Below are positions 16,605-25,038 of a DNA stretch of 64,000 bases, piece by piece. The notes beneath the pieces were generated by a model. The model made no database searches. It was given only the letters and a program-made list of their open reading frames with translations, and had not been told where the DNA came from. Each line of letters starts with the position of its first letter. Within the stretch, counting starts at the first letter, position 1. This stretch comes from Caproiciproducens sp. NJN-50 (GTDB lineage: Bacteria > Bacillota > Clostridia > Oscillospirales > Acutalibacteraceae), in the NCBI RefSeq assembly GCF_004103755.1, contig NZ_CP035283.1:2666001-2730000 (forward strand), in the 5' to 3' direction. The translations under genes and the position numbers were made by a program.

Positions 16605-17390
16605 TCAGGCCGTCTTCATGTGAAGCCTGAGCCTGTCTGAAATCATGGCGATAAATTCGGAATTGGTGGGTTTTCCTCTTGTATTGTGGATTGTATATCC
16701 GAAATAGGAATTCAAAATATCCACGTCACCGCGGTCCCACGCCACTTCAATCGCATGGCGTATCGCGCGTTCCACACGGGACGCCGTGGTGTTGTATCTC
16801 TTTGCAACACTGGGGTAAAGCTGTTTGGTCACTGCATTGATAATATCCGGAGTTTCAATTGCCATAATAATGGAATCACGAAGATAATGATATCCTTTAA
16901 TATGCGCCGGAACGCCAATTTGATGCAGGATCTCCGTCACCTGAATTTCCAGGGACGGCTCCGGATCCTGAGAGGCCTGTCTGGATTTCGCGGGCGCGGC
17001 CGCAGAAAGGCCGTTCATATCGCAGAGCTGAACAATCCGGTCCGCCAGATCGGCGGCGTCGAACGGACAGATCGCAAAATACGCCGCACCGGACATCATG
17101 ACCTCCCGCTCCAGCGTGGGACTTGTAAAATTGGAAACAATCACAAAAAGCGGTTTTGCCCCCGGCATTTTCGTCCGGGTCGCTTTGATCACGCCGATTC
17201 CGTCCAGCCTTGGCATGAAAAGATCGGCAAGCACTACATCAGGATGGATCGTTTCTATTTTTTCCAATAGCTTTATTCCATCTTTCTGCGCATAGCTGAC
17301 TTCCAATTCAGAACTTTCAAAAACTCGACCGTAGTCGTTATGAAACTCCGTACTGTCATTTGCGATAAGCAATTTTATACGCTTTTCCAT
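16605..17390 (-). CDS. spo0A: sporulation transcription factor Spo0A
   Basis: Master response regulator of endospore formation, 261 residues. The receiver (1-120) keeps Asp56 in VVLADLFMPRLDG and a switch Ser86. The first acidic pocket residue is Asn (IANDST, Asn11-Asp12) and the otherwise conserved Lys is Cys108 (YFAICPFD). The C-terminal sigma-A activating DNA-binding domain is complete (VTEILHQIGVPAHIKGYHYLRDSI, YNTTASRVERAIRHAIEVAW, GKPTNSEFIAMISD). It follows spoIVB, the order conserved in sporulating Firmicutes. ATG at 17390 has AGGGGGAT upstream. It has its own promoter between the two genes. Confidence 0.95.
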   Translation of the reverse strand: MEKRIKLLIANDSTEFHNDYGRVFESSELEVSYAQKDGIKLLEKIETIHPDVVLADLFMPRLDGIGVIKATRTKMPGAKPLFVIVSNFTSPTLEREVMMSGAAYFAICPFDAADLADRIVQLCDMNGLSAAAPAKSRQASQDPEPSLEIQVTEILHQIGVPAHIKGYHYLRDSIIMAIETPDIINAVTKQLYPSVAKRYNTTASRVERAIRHAIEVAWDRGDVDILNSYFGYTIHNTRGKPTNSEFIAMISDRLRLHMKTA

Positions 17391-17423
17391 GTTTGATCCC
17401 CCTAATTGATTTATTATAGCGTT

Positions 17424-17463
17424 ATAATACCATATATTGGTAAAAATGGCAATAGATTGGTAA
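17424..17463 (-). promoter_or_regulatory. spo0A promoter with ATTGGTAA direct repeats
   Basis: On the minus strand TTGCCA (17452-17447), a 17-bp spacer and TATTAT (17429-17424) with TGG before it. On the plus strand ATTGGTAA is repeated at 17436-17443 and 17456-17463, one copy in the spacer and one upstream of the -35, so a regulator may bind there. Confidence 0.55.
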
Positions 17464-17503
17464 TATTTTTTTTGAATTAAGGGGAAAAAGATAAGCGCGT
17501 TGA

Positions 17504-18730
17504 TTAAGACGCTTTTGATTTCATTGCGGAATCGACCGATTTGGATTCCGCCAGCATATTTTCAGCAAATACCCCGTAGCCGCGGGTCGGATCATTGACA
17601 AAAACATGGGTCACCGCACCGACCAGTTTACCGCCCTGAAGAATCGGGCTGCCGCTCATCCCCTGAACGATGCCGCCCGTTTGGGTAATCAGCTTCCCGT
17701 CGGTAATGTGAAGAATCAGATTTTTGCTCTGTACCTGATCTCTGTAGTCGATTCTTTCGATTTCAGCATCATAGTACTGTGGTGTGCCTCCATCAATGGT
17801 GGTCAGAATTTGTACTGCGCCAGCTTTGACATCCTGCTTCATGGCGACCTTCAAAGCGCCGCCTTCCGGAGCGGAATTCAAATACCCGTAGACTCCGGTT
17901 GTTACATTGGCAACCAGTCTGCCCATCGCGTCGCTGTCGGTAAAATACCCGCGAAGCTCTCCGGGTTTTCCTTTTAGTCCCTTCGACACACCGTTAATGG
18001 TGACCGGAACAATATCGCCGCTTAGCAGCGGCATCAGCTCGCCGGTGTCGGAATCACAGATTCCATGCCCCAGCCCCGCAAAGCTTTTGGTTGACGGGTC
18101 ATAATAAGTCAGGGTTCCAATTCCCGCGGTGCTGTCGCGGACCCAAAGACCAGCTTTGTAGAGTCCGTCGGCTTCCGCCCGAACCGGCTGCAGGGTCACA
18201 GTGGAAAGGGTGCCGTCACGCCGGACGCAGAACCGCATGTTTTTGCCATCGCAGTTTTCCACGTCCTTTGCGACTTCACTGTTGGAACTGACTTCCTTTC
18301 CGTCAACTTCGGTAATCACATCCCCGATCTTCAGCCCCGCCTGTGCAGCAGGATTTACGGAGCCGGAGGAGGTCTGGATGTCCGCAAGCCCTACGATCAC
18401 CACGCCGTCGGTAAACATTTTAATTCCGAACGGCGTTCCGCAGGGCACGACGCAGGTCTGGTCGACAATGCTGACGTCCACGGACTTAATTGGAATCAGG
18501 TGGTACAGCATTAAAGTACCCTGATACGTTTTTGGATAAGAGACGCCCGCGCTGGCTGTTACATCGCTGTCGCCGACAACCGTAATCGCACCGGACAACC
18601 ACTCCAGATGGTTCCCTGTGGTCACGGTATAGGAATCGGGAGTAAAATAATCCGCCGTCAAAAGAACTACTGCCAGCAAAAGTTCAAGCATGGCGGCGGA
18701 TGCGGTTAGCATTGAAATGATTTTTTTCAA
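17504..18730 (-). CDS. spoIVB: SpoIVB serine peptidase (sporulation signalling)
   Basis: A forespore-secreted S55 protease of 408 residues that signals activation of sigma-K or, in clostridia, late mother-cell events. The N-terminus has one hydrophobic anchor (MLTASAAMLELLLAVVLL). A PDZ domain follows (NPAAQAGLKIGDVITEVDGKEV), then the SpoIVB domain with the His of GLGHGICDSD and the Ser of GIVQGMSGSPILQGGKLVGAVTHVFV. The start is a TTG at 18730, six bases after GGGAGGTG; the longer frame has no better site. The ribosome binding site lies inside a 10-bp inverted repeat, which suggests translational control. It is followed by spo0A. Confidence 0.93.
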   Translation of the reverse strand: MKKIISMLTASAAMLELLLAVVLLTADYFTPDSYTVTTGNHLEWLSGAITVVGDSDVTASAGVSYPKTYQGTLMLYHLIPIKSVDVSIVDQTCVVPCGTPFGIKMFTDGVVIVGLADIQTSSGSVNPAAQAGLKIGDVITEVDGKEVSSNSEVAKDVENCDGKNMRFCVRRDGTLSTVTLQPVRAEADGLYKAGLWVRDSTAGIGTLTYYDPSTKSFAGLGHGICDSDTGELMPLLSGDIVPVTINGVSKGLKGKPGELRGYFTDSDAMGRLVANVTTGVYGYLNSAPEGGALKVAMKQDVKAGAVQILTTIDGGTPQYYDAEIERIDYRDQVQSKNLILHITDGKLITQTGGIVQGMSGSPILQGGKLVGAVTHVFVNDPTRGYGVFAENMLAESKSVDSAMKSKAS

Positions 18731-18736
18731 AATTTC

Positions 18737-18778
18737 ACCTCCCTTGCGCCGCACTATTACTCTGCTCACAAGGGAGGT
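18737..18778 (-). promoter_or_regulatory. inverted repeat masking the spoIVB ribosome binding site
   Basis: ACCTCCCTTG (18737-18746) and CAAGGGAGGT (18769-18778) are perfectly complementary across a 22-nt loop. In the spoIVB mRNA the 3' arm is the Shine-Dalgarno sequence AAGGGAGGT, so the stem would hide it. Confidence 0.6.
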
Positions 18779-19061
18779 CTTTTATGTTGTCAATTCTGTT
18801 TTATTTTACCAGAAAATAGAAAACGAAATAGGTTTTGACCATTCGCCGCCAAACGTGCCGGATATTTCATAAGGTGGGAACAAATTTATGTTGAAGGGAA
18901 CGTATATCCGAAAATCAGAGCGGCATTTTATAAACATCTAATAAAAAGCTTTCCCAAATTTTCAGAAAAAATCTGAATTTTTTTCATAAGTTTAAGCAGG
19001 CCGGGATTTACCAGAAGCTCATCTTTCATTTCGGGCACACTATGGCGGGAGGTGATGAACA
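18779..19061. other. intergenic region upstream of spoIVB and the small protein gene
   Basis: AT-rich with poly-A/T tracts. It should hold the divergent promoters of spoIVB and the 19062 gene. I see no convincing sigma-A promoter, which is compatible with sporulation sigma factors, and no RNA gene. Confidence 0.4.
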
Positions 19062-19250
19062 ATGGACTTAGGTTCCGACAGCGGTATTCCCGGCATCCCC
19101 GCCGGCTCTGTTTTGCCGATCAACCAGGATTCCGATGAAAGCTATTTTCTGTCCCTGCCGGAAGAGACTCAGCAGGCACTTTTAAAACAAAATTTTTCTT
19201 CTGAGCAGCAGTTCCATAATGCCTTGGAACGTCAGAAGGAAAAAGAATAG
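19062..19250 (+). CDS. small hypothetical protein, 62 residues
   Basis: A soluble, acidic/Gln-rich protein: a Gly/Pro/Ser-rich first third, then SYFLSLPEETQQALLKQNFSSEQQFHNALERQ, which looks like a helical domain. A strong ribosome binding site (GGGAGGTGATG) precedes the ATG. I recognise no family. It is divergent from spoIVB, so a sporulation link is possible but not shown. Confidence 0.6.
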   Translation: MDLGSDSGIPGIPAGSVLPINQDSDESYFLSLPEETQQALLKQNFSSEQQFHNALERQKEKE

Positions 19251-19259
19251 AGAAAAAAA

Positions 19260-19287
19260 GCGGGCGGCCCTGAAAAGGGCTGCCCGC
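19260..19287 (-). terminator. terminator after the chemoreceptor remnant
   Basis: GCGGGC-GGCCCT pairs with AGGGCT-GCCCGC around GAAA; on the minus strand a run of seven T follows. Confidence 0.75.
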
Positions 19288-19300
19288 CGTATGATGTTGC

Positions 19301-19441
19301 TTACTCTTTTTCAAGGACCTGGAACCGGGAAACCAGCTGATTCAGCAGGCCCGCCTGTGCGCTCAGCTCTTCGCTGGAGGCTGCACTCTCTTCCGCCGTC
19401 GCGGAATTGGACTGAACAATGGCGGAAATCTGCTCCACGGA
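19301..19441 (-). pseudogene. C-terminal remnant of a methyl-accepting chemotaxis protein
   Basis: The last 46 codons before a TAA at 19301 read SVEQISAIVQSNSATAEESA then SSEELSAQAGLLNQLVSRFQ, the usual C-terminal end of the MCP signalling domain with its methylation-helix motif. Upstream the frame loses all similarity and runs into the 3' end of nspC, so about 90% of the gene is missing. Its original terminator is still present. This looks like a deletion that joined the nspC side to the end of a receptor gene. Confidence 0.75.
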
Positions 19442-19517
19442 ACGGCAAGAGTCTGGGAGCCCGCCGACACCTGGTCCGCGCCAGAGATTTGACCTGATCG
19501 GCAGTAATCGGTCCGAA

Positions 19518-20654
19518 TCAGGAAAGCCGGGTCTTGAAATCCTCATAGTTGAACTCCCTGACGAGGCGGAAGCCCTCGGATTCCCCGTAGAGGAGGATCG
19601 CCGGAAGCCCGATCCCATTGAACGTGTTGTTCTTCACCATGGAGTAGATCGCCATGTCGCGGAAAACCAGCCGGTCTCCGGGCCTAAGCGGTTTTGGGAA
19701 GGAATAATCGCCGATGACGTCGCCCGCGAGGCAGGTCGGCCCGCCGAGGCGGTACGTATACGGCGTCTCCCCCGGTTTCCCCGCGTCCACGATTTCCGGG
19801 CGGTAAGGCATTTCCAGCACATCGGGCATATGGCACGCCGCAGAGGTGTCCAGAATGGCAATCCCCATTCCGTTCTCCATCACGTCCAGCACGGTGGAAA
19901 CCAGAAATCCCGCGTTCAGCGCAATCGCTTCGCCCGGCTCCAGATAAACCTGCACGCCATACCTGTCGTGAATCCGGCGGATGCAGTCTTTCAGCAGGTC
20001 GAGACGGTAGCCCGGTTTGGTAATATGGTGCCCGCCCCCGAAATTGACCCATTTCATCCGGGACAAAAAGCGGCCGAACTTTTCCTCGAATACCCGCAGG
20101 GTACGGTCGAGCGTTTCCGCGCCCTGCTCGCACATTGTGTGGAAATGCAGCCCTTCGATTCCTTCCAGCTCTTCCGGGCGGAAGTTCCCAGGCGTTACGC
20201 CGAGGCGTGAGAACTCTCCGCAGGGATCGTAAATGCCGGTCTCGATCTCCGAGTACTCCGGATTGACGCGGATGCCGCAGCTCACTTTTCCGCCGCTGTT
20301 GCGCACCGCGCCTCTGAACTTTTCCCATTGGGAAAACGAATTGAATACAACGTGGTCGCTGTATTCCAGAATCTGATCAAACTCGTCCTCCCGGTAGGCG
20401 GGAGCGTAGATGTGGACTTCCTTCCCCATTTCTTCCCGTGCCAGCCTCGCCTCGAACAGGGAGCTGGAAGCGGCGCCGTCCAGGTATTTTCCGATCAGCG
20501 GATAAACGGAAAACATCGAAAACGCCTTCTGCGCCAGCAAAATCCGGCAGCCGGTCTCTTTCCGCACGGAATCGAGAATTTTCAGGTTTTCAGTAAGCAG
20601 TTGCTTGTCGATTACGTAGCACGGCGTGGGCGGAATCATCGGATCAAACATCAT
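19518..20654 (-). CDS. nspC: carboxynorspermidine decarboxylase
   Basis: PLP-dependent fold-type III (alanine-racemase-like) decarboxylase of 378 residues that converts carboxy(nor)spermidine to (nor)spermidine. The PLP Lys is in ILLAQKAFSMFS. Also visible are GLHFHTMCEQGAETL, the phosphate-binding NFGGGHHITKPGY, EPGEAI and the active-site Cys of GPTCLAGDVIGDYSF. Start ATG at 20654 or the adjacent ATG at 20651, with GGTGGGA before it; the frame is open further but overlaps the upstream gene. It starts nine bases after the synthase stop codon and is the last gene of the polyamine operon. Confidence 0.93.
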   Translation of the reverse strand: MMFDPMIPPTPCYVIDKQLLTENLKILDSVRKETGCRILLAQKAFSMFSVYPLIGKYLDGAASSSLFEARLAREEMGKEVHIYAPAYREDEFDQILEYSDHVVFNSFSQWEKFRGAVRNSGGKVSCGIRVNPEYSEIETGIYDPCGEFSRLGVTPGNFRPEELEGIEGLHFHTMCEQGAETLDRTLRVFEEKFGRFLSRMKWVNFGGGHHITKPGYRLDLLKDCIRRIHDRYGVQVYLEPGEAIALNAGFLVSTVLDVMENGMGIAILDTSAACHMPDVLEMPYRPEIVDAGKPGETPYTYRLGGPTCLAGDVIGDYSFPKPLRPGDRLVFRDMAIYSMVKNNTFNGIGLPAILLYGESEGFRLVREFNYEDFKTRLS

Positions 20655-20662
20655 TCCCACCG

Positions 20663-21862
20663 TCAGCCGATCAGCGCCGGGGAAAAATCCTCGCGCCAGG
20701 GCAGCCCGCAGCGGTTCATCGCGTCCATGTACGGGTCCGGATCGAATTCCTCCACATTGAAGACCCCGGGCTTTTTCCATTTCCCGGTCAGCACCATCAT
20801 CGCGCCGATCATCGCGGGAACGCCGGCCGTGTAGGCGACGGCCTGACTGCCGACTTCGCGGTAACACGCCTGGTGGTCGCAGATATTATAAACGTAATAG
20901 GTACGCTCTTTTCCGTCCTTGACGCCCTGAAAAATGCAGCCGATGTTGGTTTTGCCCTTTGTCCTTGGGCCGAGGGTGGAGGGGTCCGGCAGGACCGCTT
21001 TCAGGAATTGAAGCGGTACGATCTGCTTTCCCTCGAACTCGATCGGTTCGATCGAAGTCATTCCGACGTCTTCCAGCGCCCGCAGATGGTCCAGATAGCT
21101 CTGGGAAAACGTCATCCAGAACCGGATGCGCTGAATTCCCTTGATATTCTTCGCAAGGGATTCCAGTTCCTCGTGGTGCAGCAGATAAATATCCTTCGGC
21201 CCGATCTCCGGCAGATCGTACACCCGTTTGATTGCCATCGGTTCCGTTTCGACAAAGCGGCCGTTTTCAAAGTAGCTGCCCTTCGCGCTGACTTCGCGGA
21301 TATTGATCTCCGGGTTAAAGTTGGTGGCAAACTTATAGCCGTGGTCGCCGGCGTTCGCGTCGACAATGTCGATGGAATGAATTTCGTCAAAGCAGTGCTT
21401 TTGGGCATAGGCGGAATAAACGCCCGTCACGCCCGGGTCGAATCCGCTGCCGAGCAGCGCGGTGATGCCGGCCTTCTCATAGCGGTCGCGGTAGTCCCAC
21501 TGCCACTTATATTCAAAGTGCGCGGTTTCGGGCGGCTCGTAGTTTGCCGTGTCCACATAGTCGACCCTCGCTTCCAGGCAGGCGTCCATGATATGAAGGT
21601 CCTGATAGGGCAGCGCCACATTGATGACGATGTCCGGTTTTTCCCTCCGGATCAGCTGAACCAGCTCCGCCACGTTGTCCGCGTCAACCTGAGCGGTCGA
21701 AACCTTCGTTTTCCCGCCTTCCAATTTCTTCTTCAGCGCGTCGCATTTGCTTTTGGTCCGACTCGCAATGCAGAGTTCCTCAAAGACCTCCGGATTCTGA
21801 CAGCATTTATGCGCGACAACGCTTGCTACGGCCCCCGCGCCGATCATCATAGCTTTTCCCAT
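20663..21862 (-). CDS. carboxynorspermidine/carboxyspermidine synthase (saccharopine dehydrogenase family)
   Basis: A 399-residue NAD(P)H-dependent reductase that condenses aspartate semialdehyde with a diamine to give carboxynorspermidine or carboxyspermidine. It has an N-terminal Rossmann motif AMMIGAGAVASVVAH, then VINVALPYQDLHIMDACLEARVDYVDTANYE, and ALLGSGFDPGVTGVYSAYAQK. It is paired with nspC, the diagnostic partner, and lies 20 bases downstream of speE. With putrescine as diamine the product would be carboxyspermidine. Confidence 0.93.
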   Translation of the reverse strand: MGKAMMIGAGAVASVVAHKCCQNPEVFEELCIASRTKSKCDALKKKLEGGKTKVSTAQVDADNVAELVQLIRREKPDIVINVALPYQDLHIMDACLEARVDYVDTANYEPPETAHFEYKWQWDYRDRYEKAGITALLGSGFDPGVTGVYSAYAQKHCFDEIHSIDIVDANAGDHGYKFATNFNPEINIREVSAKGSYFENGRFVETEPMAIKRVYDLPEIGPKDIYLLHHEELESLAKNIKGIQRIRFWMTFSQSYLDHLRALEDVGMTSIEPIEFEGKQIVPLQFLKAVLPDPSTLGPRTKGKTNIGCIFQGVKDGKERTYYVYNICDHQACYREVGSQAVAYTAGVPAMIGAMMVLTGKWKKPGVFNVEEFDPDPYMDAMNRCGLPWREDFSPALIG

Positions 21863-21881
21863 ACCGGGTACCTCCTCTGGT

Positions 21882-22751
21882 TTATTCTTCTTCTTTCATC
21901 GGCTCCACTTTTTCCAACAGGTCGTTGACATAGGTCGGCAGCGAAAACGCCCCGACGTGGAGCTTCGTGTTATAGTATCGGGTCACAAGGCCCAAACGAT
22001 TCCATTCCTCCGCCCGCAAGTCTTCCACCGGGCGCAATTTTTTGGAAGCGAAGCCGAACAGCCAGTGTCCCGACGAGTAGGTCGGAATATGCGCCTGATA
22101 GACCCGGCTGACCGGGAACGACTGCACGATCCTCTGGTGCGCGCGCTGCATGGCCACCGCGTCGTTGTGGTAAAACGGGCTCTCCTGCTGATTGACGAGA
22201 ATCCCGTCCTCGTCAAGTGCCTTAAAGCAGTTGCCGTAGAACTCCTTGGTGAACAGCCCCTCTCCCGGCCCAAACGGGTCGGTGGAATCCACTAAGATCA
22301 GGTCGTATTCGTCCCGTTTGTCACGGACAAAGCGGAGCCCGTCCTCATAGAAAACGCGAACCCTGGGGTCGTCCAGTCTGCAGGCGGTCTGCGGCAGGTA
22401 CTTTTTACAGGCCTCGACCACTTCGCGGTCGATCTCAACCAGGTCAATGCGCTCAATGCCCGGATAGCGCGTCAGCTCGCGCACCGCTCCGCCGTCTCCC
22501 CCGCCGATCACCAGAATCCGTTTTGCGGAAGGATTCACAGCCATCGGCACATGCGCGATCATCTCATGATAAATGAACTCGTCTTTCTCCGTCAGCATCA
22601 TGAAACCGTCCAGCGTTAGAAAGCGGCCGAATTCCGGCGACTCAAAAATATCGATGCGCTGGAATTCGCTCTGGCTGCTGTAAAGCTGACGGTCCACCTT
22701 GATGGAAAAATTGACGTTTTTCGTATGTTTTTCGGTAAACCACAATTCCAT
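21882..22751 (-). CDS. speE: polyamine aminopropyltransferase (spermidine synthase)
   Basis: A 289-residue transferase that moves the aminopropyl group of decarboxylated AdoMet to a diamine. Visible are the N-terminal beta domain (ELWFTEKHTKNVNFSIKV, LYSSQSEFQRIDIFESPEFG, LDGFMMLTEKDEFIYHEM), the Rossmann motif ILVIGGGDGGAVRELTRYP and the active-site DLILVDSTDPFGPGEGLF. The start at 22751 lies two bases from the decarboxylase stop. The acceptor (putrescine, agmatine or other) cannot be told. It is placed between SpeA-like and the carboxynorspermidine pair. Confidence 0.93.
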   Translation of the reverse strand: MELWFTEKHTKNVNFSIKVDRQLYSSQSEFQRIDIFESPEFGRFLTLDGFMMLTEKDEFIYHEMIAHVPMAVNPSAKRILVIGGGDGGAVRELTRYPGIERIDLVEIDREVVEACKKYLPQTACRLDDPRVRVFYEDGLRFVRDKRDEYDLILVDSTDPFGPGEGLFTKEFYGNCFKALDEDGILVNQQESPFYHNDAVAMQRAHQRIVQSFPVSRVYQAHIPTYSSGHWLFGFASKKLRPVEDLRAEEWNRLGLVTRYYNTKLHVGAFSLPTYVNDLLEKVEPMKEEE

Positions 22752-22753
22752 CG

Positions 22754-24202
22754 TCAAATCTCCTTCAGAACCTGAATCGTTTTCATGCTGACATCCCGCA
22801 TGCCGGTCAGCATGGCGCCCTTTTCTCCGGCATAGCGAACATATTCTACAATTTCCCGGGTAATTCGTTCTCCCGGGGCCACGACCGGAATGCCGGGCGG
22901 ATAACACATGACGGATTCCCCGCTGATGCGCCCGGCGCTCAGTTCCACCGGAACCGGCTCTTTTTCGGCGTAGAACGCCTTCTGGGGCCGTTCGACCACC
23001 TGGGGCGGAATGTATTCCTGCGTGAGCAATCCGCTCTTGTCGCGCTCGTAGCGGCGCTTGATCTCGGAAAGGGCCGCAACCAGCCGCTCCGCATCAAGAG
23101 CGCGGTCTCCCATGGAAATGTAGGCGAGGATGTTGCCGAGGTCCCCGAACTCGATCTGAATATCGTATTCGTCCCGCAGCAGGTCATACACCTCGATCCC
23201 CGCCAGCCCGATGTCCAGCGTGTGGACCGAAAGCTTGGTCACGTCGAAGTCGTAAACGGTCCCGTCGTTGACCAGTTCCCGCGAAAACGCGTAATAACCG
23301 CCGATGCGATTGATCTCTTCACGGAGATACTCCGCCATGGAAACCACGCGCCGGAAGATTTCCCCGCCCCGCAGCGCGAGATTGCGGCGGGAGACATCCA
23401 GCGAGGACATGAGCAGGTAGGAAGCGCTGGTGGTCTGCGTCAGGTTGACGATCTGGTCGACATAGCTTTCATCCACGGCCGGACCGGTGAGCAGAAGGGA
23501 ACTCTGGGTCAGCGAGCCGCCGGATTTGTGCATGCTGACCGCGGACAGGTCGGCTCCCGCCGCCATGGCGGAGACCGGCAGTCCCTCGCCGAAATAGAAA
23601 TGGGTTCCGTGCGCCTCGTCGGCCAGAACGAGCATATGGTGTTTGTGCGCCAGCTCCACAATGGATTTCAGATCGGAGCAGATGCCGTAATAAGTCGGAT
23701 TGTTCACAAAAACAGCTTTTGCGTCCGGATTTTCCTCGATCGCCCGGCTCACGTCCGAAAGCGACATCCCCAGGGAAATCCCAAGGCGCCGGTCGATGCC
23801 GGGGTTGACATAAACCGGAACCGCGCCGCAGAGAATCAGCGCGCTGATCGCGCTGCGGTGAACGTTGCGCGGCATGATGATTTTTTCGCCCTTCTTGCAG
23901 ACGCTCATGATCATGCTCTGCACCGCGGACGTGGTGCCGTTCACCATGAAGAAAGCGTGGTGCGCGCCGAACGCCCCGGCGGCCAGTTCCTCCGCTTCCC
24001 GAATCACCGAGGAGGGATGGCAGAGGTTGTCCAGCGGCTTCATCGAGTTGACGTCCACCGTCAGGCATTTTTCCCCCAGGAATTCCGTCAGTTCGGGATT
24101 CCCCCTGCCGCGTTTGTGGCCGGGCACGTCAAACGGGACGATCCGCATGTCTTTAAAGCGGTTCAGGGCCTCCAGAAGCGGAGCCCGCTCCTGCCCCGTC
24201 AA
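22754..24202 (-). CDS. Orn/Lys/Arg decarboxylase family, biosynthetic type
   Basis: A 482-residue fold-type I PLP decarboxylase. Motifs are DVPGHKRGRGNPEL, FFMVNGTTSAVQSMIMS, PRNVHRSAISALIL, the PLP Asp in LADEAHGTHFYFGE and the Schiff-base Lys in SMHKSGGSLTQSSLL. Length and lack of the wing domain match the short Firmicutes SpeA arginine decarboxylases, though lysine or ornithine decarboxylation is possible. No agmatine-processing gene is visible in the operon. The first bases overlap speD by four. Confidence 0.88.
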   Translation of the reverse strand: MTGQERAPLLEALNRFKDMRIVPFDVPGHKRGRGNPELTEFLGEKCLTVDVNSMKPLDNLCHPSSVIREAEELAAGAFGAHHAFFMVNGTTSAVQSMIMSVCKKGEKIIMPRNVHRSAISALILCGAVPVYVNPGIDRRLGISLGMSLSDVSRAIEENPDAKAVFVNNPTYYGICSDLKSIVELAHKHHMLVLADEAHGTHFYFGEGLPVSAMAAGADLSAVSMHKSGGSLTQSSLLLTGPAVDESYVDQIVNLTQTTSASYLLMSSLDVSRRNLALRGGEIFRRVVSMAEYLREEINRIGGYYAFSRELVNDGTVYDFDVTKLSVHTLDIGLAGIEVYDLLRDEYDIQIEFGDLGNILAYISMGDRALDAERLVAALSEIKRRYERDKSGLLTQEYIPPQVVERPQKAFYAEKEPVPVELSAGRISGESVMCYPPGIPVVAPGERITREIVEYVRYAGEKGAMLTGMRDVSMKTIQVLKEI

Positions 24203-25038
24203 TGTTCCGCTCCCTCCGGCGTATCATAGACGTTCGCGCCGCTGAAAATCTCGATCATTTCCCTGCGCAGATTCTCCGTGATCGTCAGGCGCAGCTTGGG
24301 CGGAAGCTCATACACATCCGTGTTGAACAGATAATTCTGAAGGTCGATGTCCTTGATGAGCAGCTTCGTGTGGAACAGGTTGGCCTGATAGACGTTGATG
24401 TCGATCGCATCGTATTTCAGGAGGGTGGCGGCGTCAATATAATCCTGAATGGACGTGATCTTATGGTCCATAAAGAGTTTCTTTCCGCTGAAATCGCGCG
24501 TGAAGCCGCGGACGCGGTAATCGGCCGTGATGATGTCGGAGTCGAAGCTGCCGATCAGATAATTCAGCGTGTTGAGAGGAGAGATCTCTCCGCAGGTGGA
24601 AATGTCGATGTCCACGCGGAAGGTCGCGATCGCGTTGTCCGGATGATACTCCGGATAGGTATGCACGGTCGCGTGGCTTTTGTTCAGATGCGCGACGACC
24701 TCGCTGCCGGTGCCGTGGAGCACGCCCCTGCCCAGATTGCAGGAGCTGTCGATCTCATCGGGAGGAAACGCCTGCTCGGCAATCAGGAACGCGACGCTCG
24801 CGCCCTGCGGGTCGTAATCCTGCTTGCTCACATTCAGGACCTGGGCGCCGATCATTTCCGTCACGCGGTAAAGAATATCGGTCAGACGTTCCGAGTTGTA
24901 CTGCTCGTCGATATATGCAATATAATCACGCTGCTCCCGTGCGCTTTTCGCGTAGCAAACATCATAAATGTTAAAGCTGAGCGATTTGGTAAGATTGTTG
25001 AAGCCGTAAAGTTTCAGCTTGTTTTCCAACCGTAACAC
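24199..25038 (-). CDS. speD: S-adenosylmethionine decarboxylase proenzyme
   Basis: A 279-residue pyruvoyl enzyme of the long, E. coli-like class that makes decarboxylated AdoMet for aminopropyl transfer. The self-cleavage site is visible in VAHLNKSHATVHTYPEYHPD, where the Ser becomes the pyruvoyl group, and TCGEISPLNTLNYLI follows. The annotated GTG at 25038 has AAAGG close by; a TTG at 25029 is an alternative. It is the first gene of speD-speA-speE-synthase-nspC, with a leader of about 160 nt. Confidence 0.93.
   Translation of the reverse strand: MLRLENKLKLYGFNNLTKSLSFNIYDVCYAKSAREQRDYIAYIDEQYNSERLTDILYRVTEMIGAQVLNVSKQDYDPQGASVAFLIAEQAFPPDEIDSSCNLGRGVLHGTGSEVVAHLNKSHATVHTYPEYHPDNAIATFRVDIDISTCGEISPLNTLNYLIGSFDSDIITADYRVRGFTRDFSGKKLFMDHKITSIQDYIDAATLLKYDAIDINVYQANLFHTKLLIKDIDLQNYLFNTDVYELPPKLRLTITENLRREMIEIFSGANVYDTPEGAEH

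Noticed and set aside
18784..18819. 11-codon frame after AAGGGAGGT on the plus strand opposite spoIVB leader
   Set aside because: The apparent ribosome binding site is the other arm of the inverted repeat; no family or conservation can be shown for so short a peptide.
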